A DNA stretch of 64,000 nt from Phocoena phocoena. Its lineage: Eukaryota; Chordata; Mammalia; Artiodactyla; Phocoenidae. The notes beneath the pieces were generated by a model. It was not told the DNA's origin and did no database searches. It saw only the letters and a list, made by a program, of their open reading frames with translations. The stretch spans positions 6,150,881 to 6,214,880 of the forward strand of contig NC_089223.1 in the NCBI RefSeq assembly GCF_963924675.1, given 5' to 3'. Of this stretch, positions 1-12,035 are shown one piece after another. Within the stretch, counting starts at the first letter, position 1, and every line of letters starts with the position of its first letter. A program made the translations under genes and the position numbers.

Positions 1-485
1 GCCTCTCCAGGTCCTGACAACTAAAAAAATACCGCTCAGCATCTGATTCTACCAGAATGAAGTAAGTCACTAGCCACTGTAGTTGCTGATCTTTAACACA
101 CCTTGAAAGTTCAGGGTGAAGATGAGGAATGAGGCCCTCTGTGCTCTGGAAAAGACTGGCAGAACAGGCCTTCAGATAGACAGGTAATTTCAGGAGAAGA
201 TTTTATGAACCCAATTTCTTCCATCTTCTTATAACTTCAGGAGCACTAAAGTTGTTAACAGAGACATCTGCTCCTCAAGGCCAGAAGCAACCTTCTCCTG
301 AGCTGTGTGTTTGATCGCATGTACCCCCTTCACCAGAACCACATATGTACTGACCTCCCCCTACTCTTCAGAACAGTTTCTCAGAGCTACCTGAGAGATT
401 GCTTCCCAGGCTATGGTCCTCAGTAAGCACCAAATAAAACTGAACTCACAGCTCTCACGTTGCGTGTGTTGGTTTAGCCAACAGA
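1..485 (+). mobile_element. Endogenous retrovirus LTR (solo, left edge off-window or unresolved)
   Basis: The right half has the layout of a retroviral LTR R/U5: a C-rich stretch near 345-365, an AATAAA signal at 433-438, then a short U5 that ends in a terminal CA at about 480. The wording of the last 100 bases resembles gammaretrovirus-like (ERV1) LTRs of artiodactyls. No internal retroviral sequence follows, so it is probably a solo LTR. I cannot see a target duplication, and the 5' edge may lie before base 1. Family assignment is from memory and moderate. Confidence 0.5.
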
Positions 486-1660
486 GTCCTCAGTGAGAAC
501 ACTGGTATTTGACAAAGACTATTTAAGGAACACACTATCTCTTGTATTTTAGAGATCAGGTATCTAAGGCTTGACTTTGATATCAAGTTAAACACACACA
601 CACAGACACACACCAAGTTACGAACATACTTTTATTCAGTATTAATTTAATCATTTGCTTTGGTTTTCCTTGAAAATCAATAGATAGAATAGTTTTATGA
701 ACATTTTTTGCATCTTTTACCACTCCATTGTTCAGATATTATCATCTACTGTCTTTAACTCTTGTTTTTGAATCCATGTGATACATTTCTTTATAGAATG
801 CCAGAAACAATGGAGTTTCTTCAATAACATATGTATTTTATCTGGTCTGATAGTAAGAATTACACAGCAGTCCTTTTTCCATACTTGCCTTGTTTTTGGA
901 AGCTCACAGCTAAATTTTATGCTTAATCATATGAATTATTTTTTTCTTGTACATTTGCATTTCTTATTTATATGACTTTTTAATTTTATATTTCTATTGT
1001 AAGATCTTTGTTTTATACCTTTCTTAACAAAATAAACTGTAAATGAAAGGAATACACTTTACATGTCAGTAAAAGCTGGTTGGCTTAGTGTGTGTGTTTG
1101 TGTCATTTTGTTTAGTTGTTTTAAGAAAAAATAGGGTGTATACAGGAGAATGAGTTGTAAGAGCAGTAATAGCTTACAATATAAAACTCAGTAATGCTTT
1201 GAATGAACATGTATAGGTTAGGAGATGTATAGGTTACCTTATTTGTCCGGCAATGTTCCCATCCAAACAAAGCACCCAGATCATAACTGAATAAAACATT
1301 TCATTCTAAACCCATCAGGTACAATTTGTCTAGAGATCTGAGATCAGAACATTCTGCAATAACTTTAACTTCTAGACTGAATTTTTAATCAAATAAGATA
1401 ATAATGGTGTATAAGGGAGAACAAAGGTTAGATGAGTTGACAGGCTGGAATGAATTGGAGCTGTAATTTCTTATTTGATCTGGTCAGTCTGCCCTGACCG
1501 TTTTGGTTCATTTCTACTATTTAGAAATTAAATCAAACTGAACTATGCCACTTACTAAGAAATTCTTACTCCTAAATAATTTCACCAAGGTTTATTAATT
1601 CAGGACAATACATGTTGAAGATCATGCAAGAGCTCTCAGCACCTGGCTCACCCATTATAT
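486..1660. other. Non-coding stretch, no recognised repeat family
   Basis: AT-rich DNA with no exon-like open frame. A 65-codon frame at 778-975 is rich in Phe and Leu and looks like chance. The only regular feature is the CA repeat at 591-613. I see nothing else to annotate. Confidence 0.5.
591..613. repeat. (CA)n microsatellite, interrupted
   Basis: About ten CA units broken by one GA. It is short and interrupted, so it is probably only weakly polymorphic. Confidence 0.85.
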
Positions 1661-1670
1661 TCCAACATCG

Positions 1671-1964
1671 ATGCAAGTGAGGTACCTAGAGAATATAACA
1701 AGGGACCTGGAGATTGGTGTTGGAATACATCTGTTGCATCCCACGACTCAAGCTGGCTACACAACACACTTCTCCAAATGCTACTCAATTCTCAAATTCC
1801 CCAGACACTTCTCCAAATGCTGCTACAAGCCGATGTCTACACGTGGCACGCATATGAGAAGACACACAGTGTCGATGAATTCAGCAATATGGCTCAGTAA
1901 TCAAGAGGAAGAAGATCAAAACTCAGCCTACATCGAACCCAAACAAAAGATTTTAATCAGCTAA
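1671..1964 (+). other. Unassigned 97-codon open frame with an internal direct repeat
   Basis: This frame opens with ATG and runs 97 codons. It contains a 17-base direct repeat at 1766-1782 and 1805-1821, spaced 39 bases apart, so it stays in frame and repeats the peptide HFSKC. The composition is ordinary, with several Cys and His, and I recognise no domain. There is no visible splice context or Kozak-type context. It could be a remnant of an unrecognised transposon or a chance frame, and I do not call it a gene. Confidence 0.25.
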
Positions 1965-2119
1965 TAATATGAAAGTCTGCAACCGTCTTCTGCACATACC
2001 AAAATGAAAATTCACCTTGACATAGTTAATGGGTTTCAGTCAACAATATTAACCATGTACCCATGACATTCAAAATGTTTGTAGCATGCGTTAATTAAAG
2101 ATGTTCTATTGACACCATC

Positions 2120-2166
2120 AGAGAGAGAGAAAGAGAGTGGGAGAAAGAGATAGAAAGAGTAAGAGA
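2120..2166. repeat. GA-rich simple repeat
   Basis: A purine tract of GAGA and GAAAGA units lies immediately upstream of the large L1 copy. Such tracts often sit beside old L1 5' ends. Confidence 0.8.
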
Positions 2167-2189
2167 CCAAAAATATACTATACTAATTC

Positions 2190-5100
2190 ATATTTTCAGT
2201 CCTAGATACTTACAAGCTAGGAGTGATATCATTCACAATAGCAAGATAAATCCAGAAACCAGGGATGAGGCTGAAGCACGCTCCTTCCTGGACCACAGAG
2301 ACTGGAAAAAACTGCATTCTAAGGGTAAGAGGAGCAGCTGAACTCCAACTACATCACTCCTCCCAGGCTGGCATAGTGACACTCCAAGGGGAACCAGCTG
2401 GCCTATGGTTTCTCCAGTAAGAAAAAAAAAAAAAAAGAACCCAAGGTGAACATCCAGCTTCCCCAGCATCGAGGGGCACTTCCTAGGAGGCCTACTTGGG
2501 TCTTGCCTCACAGGGATCTCTGAGGAAATTCGTGGGGCTTGATCATCTAGGATCAGATAGAAACGGAGAGGTGGGGCAGGCTTAAGGCAACCAGTGCTCA
2601 GGTGTTGTCAGACCACATTCCTCCCTGAAGCTGCACCTGAGCGGACACCCCAGCCAGCAGCTCTGCCCATCTACACAGCAGAGCCAATCTGGCCAGGGAG
2701 CTCAGTGGGCAGTTCTGCTTGATTCATGTCCAGTCAACGGGGCTACACTGGCCATGGAGACTGCTCTACAGTCCCACCAGGTCAGGGAAGCAAATTCAAA
2801 GCCTTGCCTACTGCTAAGTATAGCTTCCAGTCCAGCCTGACCAGAGAGCCTGCCCAGAGAACCTGAGCAGCTATATAGCCCATCCTACACGTATTTGAAG
2901 CAGCACCAAAGCAGAAATCCCAGCCAACAACTCTGCTCGTTTGCAGAGCAGAGCCAGTGGCTCTGACTGGAGCTTGGTGGCAAGTCTAACACCCTGCAGG
3001 ACATGGAAGCAAATTTGCAGCCTTGTCCAACAGCTGAATATAGACTCCAGTTCCGTGCAACCAGGAAGCCTGACCAGAGAATCCTGACAGCTTCAGAGCC
3101 CATCTTACAGCTACACTTGAGCAAGGAATTGAGCCAGCAGCCCACCCAGCTGTTAAGTACAGCTGCTGGCCCTGCATAACCATGGAGCCTGAAAGTGACC
3201 CTGGACAGCCTCAGCACCCAGTATGTTGTACAAACCAGCCGTGAGGTCCAGACTACACCCCTGCCTTGCAGGACAACCCAGCCAACAACCTTGCCTGATT
3301 GCTGAATGCAGCCTGTGACCTTGCCTAGGCAGGGGGCTCAGCCAGTGACTCCATCCAATCGTGGAGCACACTGACAAGGAGCTCTGGACCCTTGTCCAAC
3401 TGAGGAGATACACAAAAGATTATGATAAAGGAGTCAAAGCATACTGCTACAAGTGGTAATCACATCAAAGAGTGCAAGAGAGGAAGCAAGGAACACGAAT
3501 CTACAAAACAGCCAGAAAAAAAAATGAACAAAATGACAATAATAAGTCCTTACCTATCAGCAATTACTTTAAATGTAAGTGGATTAAATTCTCCAATCAA
3601 AAGACAGAATGGCTGAATAAATCAAAAACAAGATCCTACCATATGCTGCCTACAAGAGACTTACTTCAGCCTGAAGAACACACATAGACTGAGAGTGAAG
3701 AGATGCAAAAAATTATTTCAAGCAAATGATAACCAAAAGAAAGCTATATATATATATCTCAGGCAAAAGACACTTTAAATTAAAAATGGTCAAAACAGGC
3801 AGTCATTATACATTCATTATATATATTAATGAAGAAGATATGACAATTGAAAACCTTCATGTGCCTAACATCAGAGCATGTACATATGTAAAACAAATAC
3901 TAACAGGGCTAAAAGGAGAAATAAACAGCAGTACAACAATAATTGGAGACTACAGTACCCCGCTCTCAACAATGGATAGATCATCTAGACAGGGACTCAA
4001 TACAGAAAGAGCAAACCTGAACAACACCATAGATAAATGGACCTAAAAGACATATATGGAGCATTCCATCCAACAGGAACAAAATACATATTCTTCTCAA
4101 CAACGCATGGAACATTTTTTAGGATATGTTGCATGTTAGGCCACGAAAGAAGTCTCAACAAATTCAAGAGAATAGAAATTATATCAAGTGTCTTTTCTGA
4201 TCACGATGGAATAAAACTAGAAATAAATAACAGGGGGAAAGCTGCCAAATCCACAAATAAAGGGAAATTAAACAATATACTCCTGAACAACCAAAACGTC
4301 AAAGAAGAAATTGAAAGGGGAAATTCAAAATAACTTGAAACAATGAAAATGGAAACACAATATACCAAAACTTATGAGATGCCACAGAAATACAAAGGAT
4401 TATAAGAGACTACTATGAACAACTATATGCCAACAAATTGGAAAACCTAGAAGAAATGGGTAGGTTCCTCGAAACGTGAAACCCATTAAAGCGGAATCAT
4501 GAAGAAACAGAAACTCCGAACAGACCAACAATGAGCAAGGAGATTGAATCAATCATCAAAACCTCCCAACAAAGGAAAGCTCAGGACCGAATGGTTTCAC
4601 AGGTAAACTCTACCAAACATTTAAAGAAGAATTAACACCAAATCTTCTCAAACTCATCCAAAAATTGAAGAGGAAGGAACACTTTCAAACTCATTTGATG
4701 AGGTCAAAATTACCCTGATACAAAGCTAGATAAGGACATTACAAGAAAACTATAGACCAGTATCCCTCGTGAATATAAATGCAAAATTTCTCAAAAAGAC
4801 ACTAGCAAACCAAATTCAACAGAGCATTTAAATGATTATGTACGATGATTAAGTGGAATTTGTCCCTGGGATGCAAGGTTGGTTCAACACACACAAGTCA
4901 ATGAGCGTCATAATTAACAGAATGAAAGGTAAAAAACACATGATCATCTTCATAGATGCAGAAAAAGCACTGACAAAATTCAGCATTCTTTCGTGATAAA
5001 AACTCTCAACAAATTGGGTATAGAAGAGAAGTACCTCAACATATTAAAGGCCATATACGACAAGCCTACAAATTATATGCAATGGTAAAAGGGTGAAAGC

Positions 5101-5240
5101 TTTTCCTCTAAGATCAAGAACAAGAAAAGGGTGCCCAGTCTCACCACTCTCACCAAGATAACACTCGAAGTCCTAGCCAGAGCAGTAAGGTAAGAAATAA
5201 GAAGGGGGAGAACATGATTAAAAGAAATCACTTCCAGTTA
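2190..5240 (+). mobile_element. L1M-type LINE-1, long but internally deleted and 3'-truncated
   Basis: An old LINE-1 in plus orientation. Bases 2250-3420 are a repeat-rich, GC-richer leader resembling L1M 5' regions, built of related blocks around 2650, 2915 and 3265. ORF2 begins near 3520 with the endonuclease start LNVSGLNSP. It continues through an NTPLSTMDRSS-like stretch (about 3955-3995) to the endonuclease SDH motif near 4197-4206. After a deletion near 4330-4385 the reverse transcriptase region follows, with the FIDAEKA motif near 4950-4980. Sequence stops near 5240, before the YADD catalytic block. Many stops and frameshifts make it dead. I see no ORF1 between leader and ORF2. Confidence 0.8.
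3520..5200 (+). pseudogene. L1 ORF2 remnant (endonuclease plus part of reverse transcriptase)
   Basis: This is the ORF2 part of the L1M copy. In intact L1, ORF2p nicks the target DNA with its endonuclease and copies the RNA with its reverse transcriptase. Here open pieces at 3422-3616, 3726-4046 and 4037-4333 lie in different frames, so at least two frameshifts separate them. The EN C-terminal SDH motif survives as FSDHDG, but the RT palm motif YADD is missing because the copy ends first. Codons after 4380 contain frequent stops. No activity is possible. Confidence 0.75.
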
Positions 5241-5554
5241 CCAAGTTTATTGATTCTATTAGCTTCTTCACCTGAGGTGAAAAAGCCCATTTCTTTAAAA
5301 GGTTTCAACTTCTGTAAATGGTTGACATGCTGATGAAATGGTCGCTATAGGCACAATGTATCTTTTCTGCAGGCTCTGAACAGAGGTAATATCACTGGGT
5401 CAAATTGAAAGGACAGTTGTAAATAGATGACTATGGGGTGTGTTCATGTATCTCTGGGAGTATGAACAGGCCAGGCATACCATAGACAAAATCCTGCCCT
5501 ACACAGAGCAAGTGTTCCTAGAATTCATAACTGATCAATACTTTTACATTTTAA
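5241..5554. other. Spacer between two LINE fragments
   Basis: Unique-looking sequence without an open frame of note. I see nothing in it beyond ordinary AT-rich DNA. Confidence 0.4.
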
Positions 5555-5672
5555 ATAGATTTCACAGTTTTCTTAGCCAGTAGCAAATATAATACATGGT
5601 CACTGTAGAAAATTAGGAAAATATAAAAGAAAAAAATGTAAAAGCCACAATCTAGGGATAACTACTAAGCAT

Positions 5673-5719
<47 letters not shown>

Positions 5720-5970
5720 GTATATATATATATATGTATTTGTGTGTGTATAGATATTGCATTTATAATTTTATGGGCTTTTATTGATTTAACTGAAATT
5801 CATATTAAACCTCTTTTTAAATGGCTGTGCAGTATTTCATCATAGGACTGGATCTCAATTAATTTATTACCAAGGTTGATTTTTTTTATTATCATAAATA
5901 ATCTATGGTGGGCATCCTTTTGCATTTACATTCCTAGAGGTGGAGTTAATGGATTTAAAGCCTATATACG
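5555..5970 (-). mobile_element. Old LINE-1 (L1ME-like) 3' part, minus strand
   Basis: Reading the plus strand, the stretch that includes 'aaaattaggaaaatataaaa' near 5610, then 'atggctgtgcagtatttcat' near 5820 and an 'attcctagaggtggagttaa' block near 5930, is the reverse of the conserved end of old L1 ORF2 and its 3' UTR. An AT microsatellite has expanded within it. The copy is very diverged and the family name is approximate. Confidence 0.55.
5674..5750. repeat. (AT)n microsatellite
   Basis: A long alternating AT tract with a few TG interruptions, about 75 bases, lying inside an old L1 fragment. It can form a cruciform and is likely to vary in length between individuals. Confidence 0.95.
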
Positions 5971-7384
5971 TTTCTCTTCAACAGTCTTATTAACACACAG
6001 TAAAGATGTAACAGTCTACAGAGAATGTAAAACCAGTGGCTCAATAAAGTGTATCTCATTCTGCCAGAATATAACATTAAGAAAATCAATAACACACTTC
6101 ATTATTTTCTCTTTTTTAACATTATAATTTTTCCCAGTAATGCAGTTTTGTGTGGCACTCTTAGGCTTAAAAATTACTTTTAGCAAGTGTTAATTTATAC
6201 ACTATAGTATAATATCCTTCTTTAAACAGCCCCTTCTGGATTAACCTAATTTAATTTAAATTGCTGTACAATGTAATTAAATTGTGTTCAGGTAGTGGTT
6301 ACTATGGAAAACTACCAGCAGTAAGAGAAACAGTACATGTTTAAATGTGAGATGATAATAAACTCTTGTAGCACTCCAGGATCCTGATTTCAGAGGCTTA
6401 ACATTATCTTTTACATGCATAAACATAGCATTTCTCTCATTGCAAGCCCATAAATTGTATCCTACTGTGGTAAATATGAATGACACCTACAATCACGTTT
6501 AATCCATACTCACACTATAATTACCATGAAACATTACAAATATTTTCAAGGGAGAGAGAAAGCGTTCTACGCCTGTAATTGAAAATGTTTGCCCTCTATA
6601 AGAGAGTGGGTTCAACAGTCCAGTGGGAGGGGCATACTTTATAATGAAACACTGAATCTCATTTTTCTTTCATTAAGCAGCATTCAATCAAAAGTTTTAT
6701 TCAGATTTATGAGCTTAAAATAAAGGCTTATCTCCCATAATCTAATCTATTACACTAGTGATTGAAATCTGACTATATTTTGAAGAATTAAAGAACTTTA
6801 ATTTCATAGAAAATAAAATTAGGTAACCCAGCTTAAGTTACTTTAGAGATTTTTTTTTTTAACTGTGCCCTGGAAAACCATCAAGTTATTTGCATACATA
6901 TATTTAAAGGAGAATTATCTGAGAGTTAGCTTGTACTTCATATTAGTGAAACTGAGACATGTTAGTGAATAACTATCCTAAACCATTAATTCACTGAGAA
7001 AAAATTTCACTAGCTACACTTTAAATCTGTTTAACAAATTATCAACCCATTTTCCCATTAGGGTGCAATGGAAATAAAAGTATCTAATCAGATCTTAACT
7101 AGAACACTGGATCCTGGCCTACATGAAAAGGCATTTTACAATTTTCTAAGCATTGCAGAACATTTTACATATAAGGACCAAAACCTTCTTTTGTGAAGAA
7201 ATGTAGAATTCATCAGTTTAGATCTGAATTAATCCATAAAAATTTTCTATGAATAACGAAATTAAACATAACCAATTACGTATGATAATTTGGCATTTTA
7301 AAGGGGCAAACTAATGGCTAAAAATGAAAGTATCACATATGACTCTCTTCTATACCCAGGACAGCAAATATTTCCAGAACAGGC
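5971..7384. other. Non-coding AT-rich stretch
   Basis: Open frames of 69-83 codons (5876-6127 plus, 6277-6486 minus) have hydrophobic low-complexity composition and no recognisable domain. A short poly-T lies at 6850-6860. No repeat family is recognised. Confidence 0.45.
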
Positions 7385-7590
7385 CACAAAATAAGTATCT
7401 TAGGCCTTGTGGACAATACGTTCTCTTTCATAATGACTCAACTTTGTTGTCTTAGAACAAAACAGCCAAAGACCCTGTGTAAACAATGTGTTCCAATAAA
7501 ACTATTTGCAAAATAGTCAAAGGGCTGAAACTGCCATAGTTTGCTGAACTTGGGTCCGTGCCAACAAATGGACTAAATCCTGAGACCACA
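7385..7590. mobile_element. hAT-Charlie type non-autonomous DNA transposon fragment
   Basis: The blocks 'cttaggccttgtggacaata', 'gtgttccaataaaactattt' and 'catagtttgctgaacttggg' match a common mammalian non-autonomous hAT element, which I recall as MER33-type. It is read here in the orientation that ends with the TTTGC(T/C)GA terminus. A second copy in the opposite orientation lies at 41485-41790. Orientation is not assigned because the subfamily name is uncertain. Confidence 0.6.
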
Positions 7591-8372
7591 GCACTGCCAG
7601 TGGCTTTACGTTCCAGCAATATGTTCTCTTCCCTATGTACTGCGACTCCTATAATATACCATCTCGAGTGCTCCAAATTTTACCAAGTTTCCCAAATAGT
7701 AATCTTCCAAAGCGCCTGGTGAAAAGTCTCTCCTACAAGAGACAGTTTGAGTAATTAATAATAACTTTGATAAACTCGTAGGCCATGTGCTCAAGACTTC
7801 TGGCTTGCAATGTTATCGGCCTTTAATAAAAATTTAAATGCAAAATAAAATTTTAAAAGTCAGTAATACCAGGTACCTGAAAGGTAGTTTATCCAGCATT
7901 AGAGAAAAGAGAACGAAGTCATTTCCCTTAGCTGCATGTTTCCACGTGGAGAATTTTTAATGAGAGGACACAGGTTTGTGCCTCTCTGCTCATCCCTTAT
8001 TATCAGAGGGTGCAGTGACTGAGCGATCTGTCTGGTGGGTTTGGGAGAAGAAGTTCACACACATGTTTTAGTGCCTCCTGCGTCCCATCTCTTTCTTGGA
8101 GCACAAGAAACACACTTCCTATTCGCTCTCTACCCGGCAATGATGAACTTGCTAGGACAGGTTTTGCCCGCCAGGGGGTGGTGTGTGTGCCTAGACTGGG
8201 CGAGAAGTCAGGTTACTGAGGAGCAAAGACCTAGGAGGCCTTTGACGTCCAGACATCTAAGCCAGGCCATCTACCGACCCAGCTTCCATCAGTAATTACA
8301 GCATTTGAATATCCCCATGTAGTGTCAGGAATACGTTTGGCAACAGGCTAAAAAAGAAATGGAGAGATGAGT
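7591..8372. other. Unique sequence with a moderately GC-rich core (8000-8290)
   Basis: This stretch has no recognised repeat. The part around 8035-8290 is richer in GC and complexity than its surroundings and carries a CTCF-like core. An 86-codon plus frame at 8035-8295 shows no domain I know, so I do not call it coding. Confidence 0.4.
8167..8182 (+). promoter_or_regulatory. Candidate CTCF-type motif
   Basis: The core CCCGCCAGGGGGTGGT agrees with the classic CCACCAGGGGGCGC core at most positions, including the invariant CCAGGGGG. It departs at the third base and in the last few. This is a motif match only, and such matches occur by chance. Confidence 0.3.
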
Positions 8373-8768
8373 TGCTATGGGTTACATTGTGTCCTGCCAG
8401 AATTCATGAACTCATATGTTGAAGTCCTAACCCCAGTACCTTAGAAGGTGACTGTATTTGGAGAGAGGGCCTTTCAAAAGGTAACTGGGGTAAAGTGAGG
8501 TCATATGGGTGGGCCGTAATCCAATACGATTGGTTTCCGTATAAGAAGAGGAAATTTGGACACAGACACACACAGAGGAAGACCATGTGAAGACACAGGG
8601 AGAGGATGGCCATCTATAAACCAAGGAGAGAAGCCTCAGAAGAAACGAACCCTGCTAACGCCTTAAGTTCAGACTTCTAGCCTCCAGAATTGTGAGAAAA
8701 TAAATTTCCATTGTTTATACCATCCAGTCTATGGTACTTTGTTATGGCAGCCCTTGCAATCTAATGCA
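8373..8768 (+). mobile_element. MLT1-type MaLR LTR (solo)
   Basis: It starts TGCTATGGGTTACATTGTGT and ends at CTAATGCA. In order it carries the usual MaLR landmarks: 'aattcatgaactcatatgtt', the 'gtaatccaatacgattggtt' block, 'agaggaaatttggacacaga', the 'cttctagcctccagaattgt' block, an ATAAATTTC signal region and the closing 'ttgttatggcagccc'. The four bases GAGT flank it on both sides (8369-8372 and 8769-8772), a possible target duplication although MaLR elements usually leave five. Confidence 0.85.
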
Positions 8769-11700
8769 GAGTGGCTTAAGCAAGAGATATGGCTTCTCTT
8801 ATGAAAACAAAATCTTTTGTCTGGAGCTGGTAAACCAGCACTGTGAAGCCCTCAGGAATACAGGTTATCTCCATGTTTCAGATCCAGCCATCACATCTGC
8901 ATTCCAGCCAAGAGGAAGAAAATTCAGGAGAGAAACCAGGCATCCTTAGTGTAAGAGCATTTCTGCTTACAAACTGTCGGCAGAACGAAGATATATCACC
9001 ACACGTAGTTGCTGGGAGGGAGACTGTACAATGTGGCCATTAGTTTAGGAAGTCATGTGTCCAGCTCGAAACTCAAGGTTCTCTTACTTAAGGAAAAAAA
9101 GAGAAGGGATAGTGACAAAAAGGAACTATCTTTCCTTTGGAACCGAACCAACTAAAGAAAGTAATATTACATAATTATCCCCTAAAGAACCAGTAACTTT
9201 TAAATGCAGATTTATCCAGAGTATTATAGGTAGCTCCATGGAACAGGGAAGGAAGTGATAATTCATATTGTCTTCAAAGACAGATTTGAGTGGGAAAAGG
9301 CATTTGCATACAAGAAATTATCCTTAAAATCCACGAGAGCTGGCTTTTGAATTGGACTTCGGCGAGGCTAATTTGATGGCTTTGACATTTTCCTGGCTAT
9401 TACCATTTGCTTAGTTTCAACTCAATTATGTGGTGATCCACATTGATCATTAAGACAGCTAACCATCATTCTTCTTGTCTGTTATAGTGGAATAAGCAAA
9501 GCAGAACAGAACAAAAACAATCCCGTGGCCTGTCAGTGTAAGATTGGCATTTGCAAAGGTGTCTAGTGGCCCTAACCCTGGTCTAAAATCCATGCACATC
9601 AAAAAATAATGCTGCAGGAATAAGAGAAATTATTTAGGAAGTCACTATGGTAATGTCACATGAAACAAAGTATGTAAAAGTAATGTGACAAATAGAAATG
9701 TGTAAATTAAAAGACACATTATTATAAAGCAAATCACTCATTAATTGAAACAAGTCATTTTTCCTACATAAATGACACATTATGAATGTTAAATTGCTTT
9801 TCATTACAGTTTGCAATCAAATATAAGTTTCCTTTGTGGAACAGAGTCTGCTGATAAATGGTATCGGAACAGATTTTTGAGACATTTAGAGATTAAGGCC
9901 TTGGGTTTTTTAAATTACAAAGTTATACAAAAGTGGAAGATCTTATTACTTATTTCTCTTTAACTAATCAAAGTGCCCCACAGGGCAGGGCTAGAAGGCC
10001 CATATGTTTTCTGTATTTTGTGTGAATTACATACATGCGTAATGATGTTCTACATAAGCTTGAGGGCTTGCTGTTCAGGTCTCTATTTTTGATGATTATA
10101 GGGTTCTTGATTAATGTTTGTGCCCCCAAAGAGGGATTTGCTTCTGCTTTAGTTTGTAATGAAAATAAACACTGCCGTGTACTCAGAGTCTAGCCTTTTC
10201 TGAGACCCTATTGTGGAAACAGTAACCATCTTTTCCAGTGCTATATTCTCATGCCTGGAACCCTCTTCCTTTATCAAGGAAACTTTCTATTTTCCCTGCA
10301 TACAAGTCTTGAAATCCCACTACCTCTGTGGAATCTTACATTACTCATGGGAAAGTGCCCAGAAATTCCCTTTGCCTTAGGCCACGATGTACACTAAAAA
10401 CTAGGGTATTAACCCACACAACTTGCTAGTCTATATTTAACACTTTCTTTTATAAAGAAGGAGATAATTGAAGAGAAACTGAGCTCTAGTCTGTAATGGC
10501 CACACTTTTATTGGATGTGTGAAGCTGTCATAACACCAATTTTACTGTTTTCTGGACACTGGTGCCCTGGTGTCCCTCTCCCTGACATTTCTTACTGTCA
10601 CTGATTATAACTGTCACCACAGTCTAAGTGCACAAACCCAGCATATCTTGGGTATCAATAAATGCTAACTGATTAGACTTCTGCCTTTCATTCCCCTTAT
10701 TATACGTTTGTTTCTTTAACATTTGCACAGAGGGTGGTGGCAGGCTATTAACAGCAGACAGAGGCTGGTGACATCAGAGACCATAGCAAGGTGGTCTCCA
10801 TTCTTGGATTTGTGCTTTGTGCATTCGTAGGAATAAAGATCTTTTTTTGGCAGTTATTATTCAAGTTTTACATAATTTATATAGTACATAGAAATTTTTT
10901 ATTCTCTATTTAGGACAGAATGGATTCCAAAACTCATGAAAAATTCAACTTAAAAGTGACTTTTTACAACCTCCTTTACATCCTTTAAAATGTTTCTTAA
11001 CTATGGACTAATGTTCTTTTCTTTTACAGACATTTTCATCAAATCTTTGGTAAAGTACCATTTCATGGAAGTGAGAATCACTTTTTTACAAGGGATATAA
11101 TCTTGATAAACTTTCAAAAAAGGTTCTCAACTGTAATTCTGCCCTACTATAAACGAAGGGTTTTAAAGCTCTCCGGAAAGGAACTGCTTGACTTTTACAA
11201 ATGTTTTCAGAAAGCAATGGATGTCAGAGAAGAGAATGCCTGTAAATAGTCATAAAACTTTAATCCTCTCCCTACATACTATTAAATACAGACATGCAAT
11301 AAAACTGTCAGTTATAAAAGGAGATAACAAATACAATTGTTAAGGTATGTAATTTAAAACATGGCTGGTTTTTCAATATTAAAAAAACCCAGAAAGTAAA
11401 AAGAATAGAGTATATGGTTTTATGATGATTAAGATTAAATTCAGAAAAAGAAATTGAGCTTTGTACCTTATTAAGAGTACATTTCAAGCACATGCTAAAA
11501 TTTTATAACAGATCACTCAGATATTAGGCCACTAAGAATGCCTGAAAATATTCCCCAAATCAGAACTTATACAGGTATAATATTTTAAACATAATAAAAT
11601 AGAAGTTTATATTACATTAAAAGTTCTTAAAATAAAACAGGTTCCTTTATTTAGAAAAAAGGCTTGTTCTTAAAAATACTTTTGATTGAAGAGAAAGCAA

Positions 11701-12035
11701 AGACACAGATTTTTAAGAAAATTATGATATTCAAAAAATTACAAATAAAACTTAAGGGAAGTGATCAGGCTATATATAGAGTAAATTCTTTTTAAGTTTT
11801 TTATTTATAAATATATAAGAATGAATATAAATTAACAGTCATTTCAAAATACTAGGAAAAAGTCTAAAGAAGATATGAGAAAAGAAAGATTAAAAATTGA
11901 AAGCAGAATTAATAAGTTAAAAAAACAAGTATTTTTAAATTATTTTTTTAATAATATTAATAAAAGTAAAATTTATAAATCAGAATGCTTGTTGTTTTGA
12001 ATAAAAGAATTAAATGTACAACATTCTGGCAAGTA
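8769..12035. other. Long mostly unique stretch
   Basis: About 3.3 kb without recognised genes. From 9300 to 9500 it has balanced complexity and several homeodomain-like CAATTA or ATTA cores. Around 10560-10680 the wording is faintly L2-like and ends 'tatcaataaatgctaactga'. From 11500 it becomes very AT-rich with many A or T runs. Short frames (60-72 codons) have no recognisable content. Confidence 0.4.

Noticed and set aside
2233..3413. Several minus frames with many Trp, Ser and Leu
   Set aside because: They are the antisense of the L1 leader. Lack of stops there follows from base composition.
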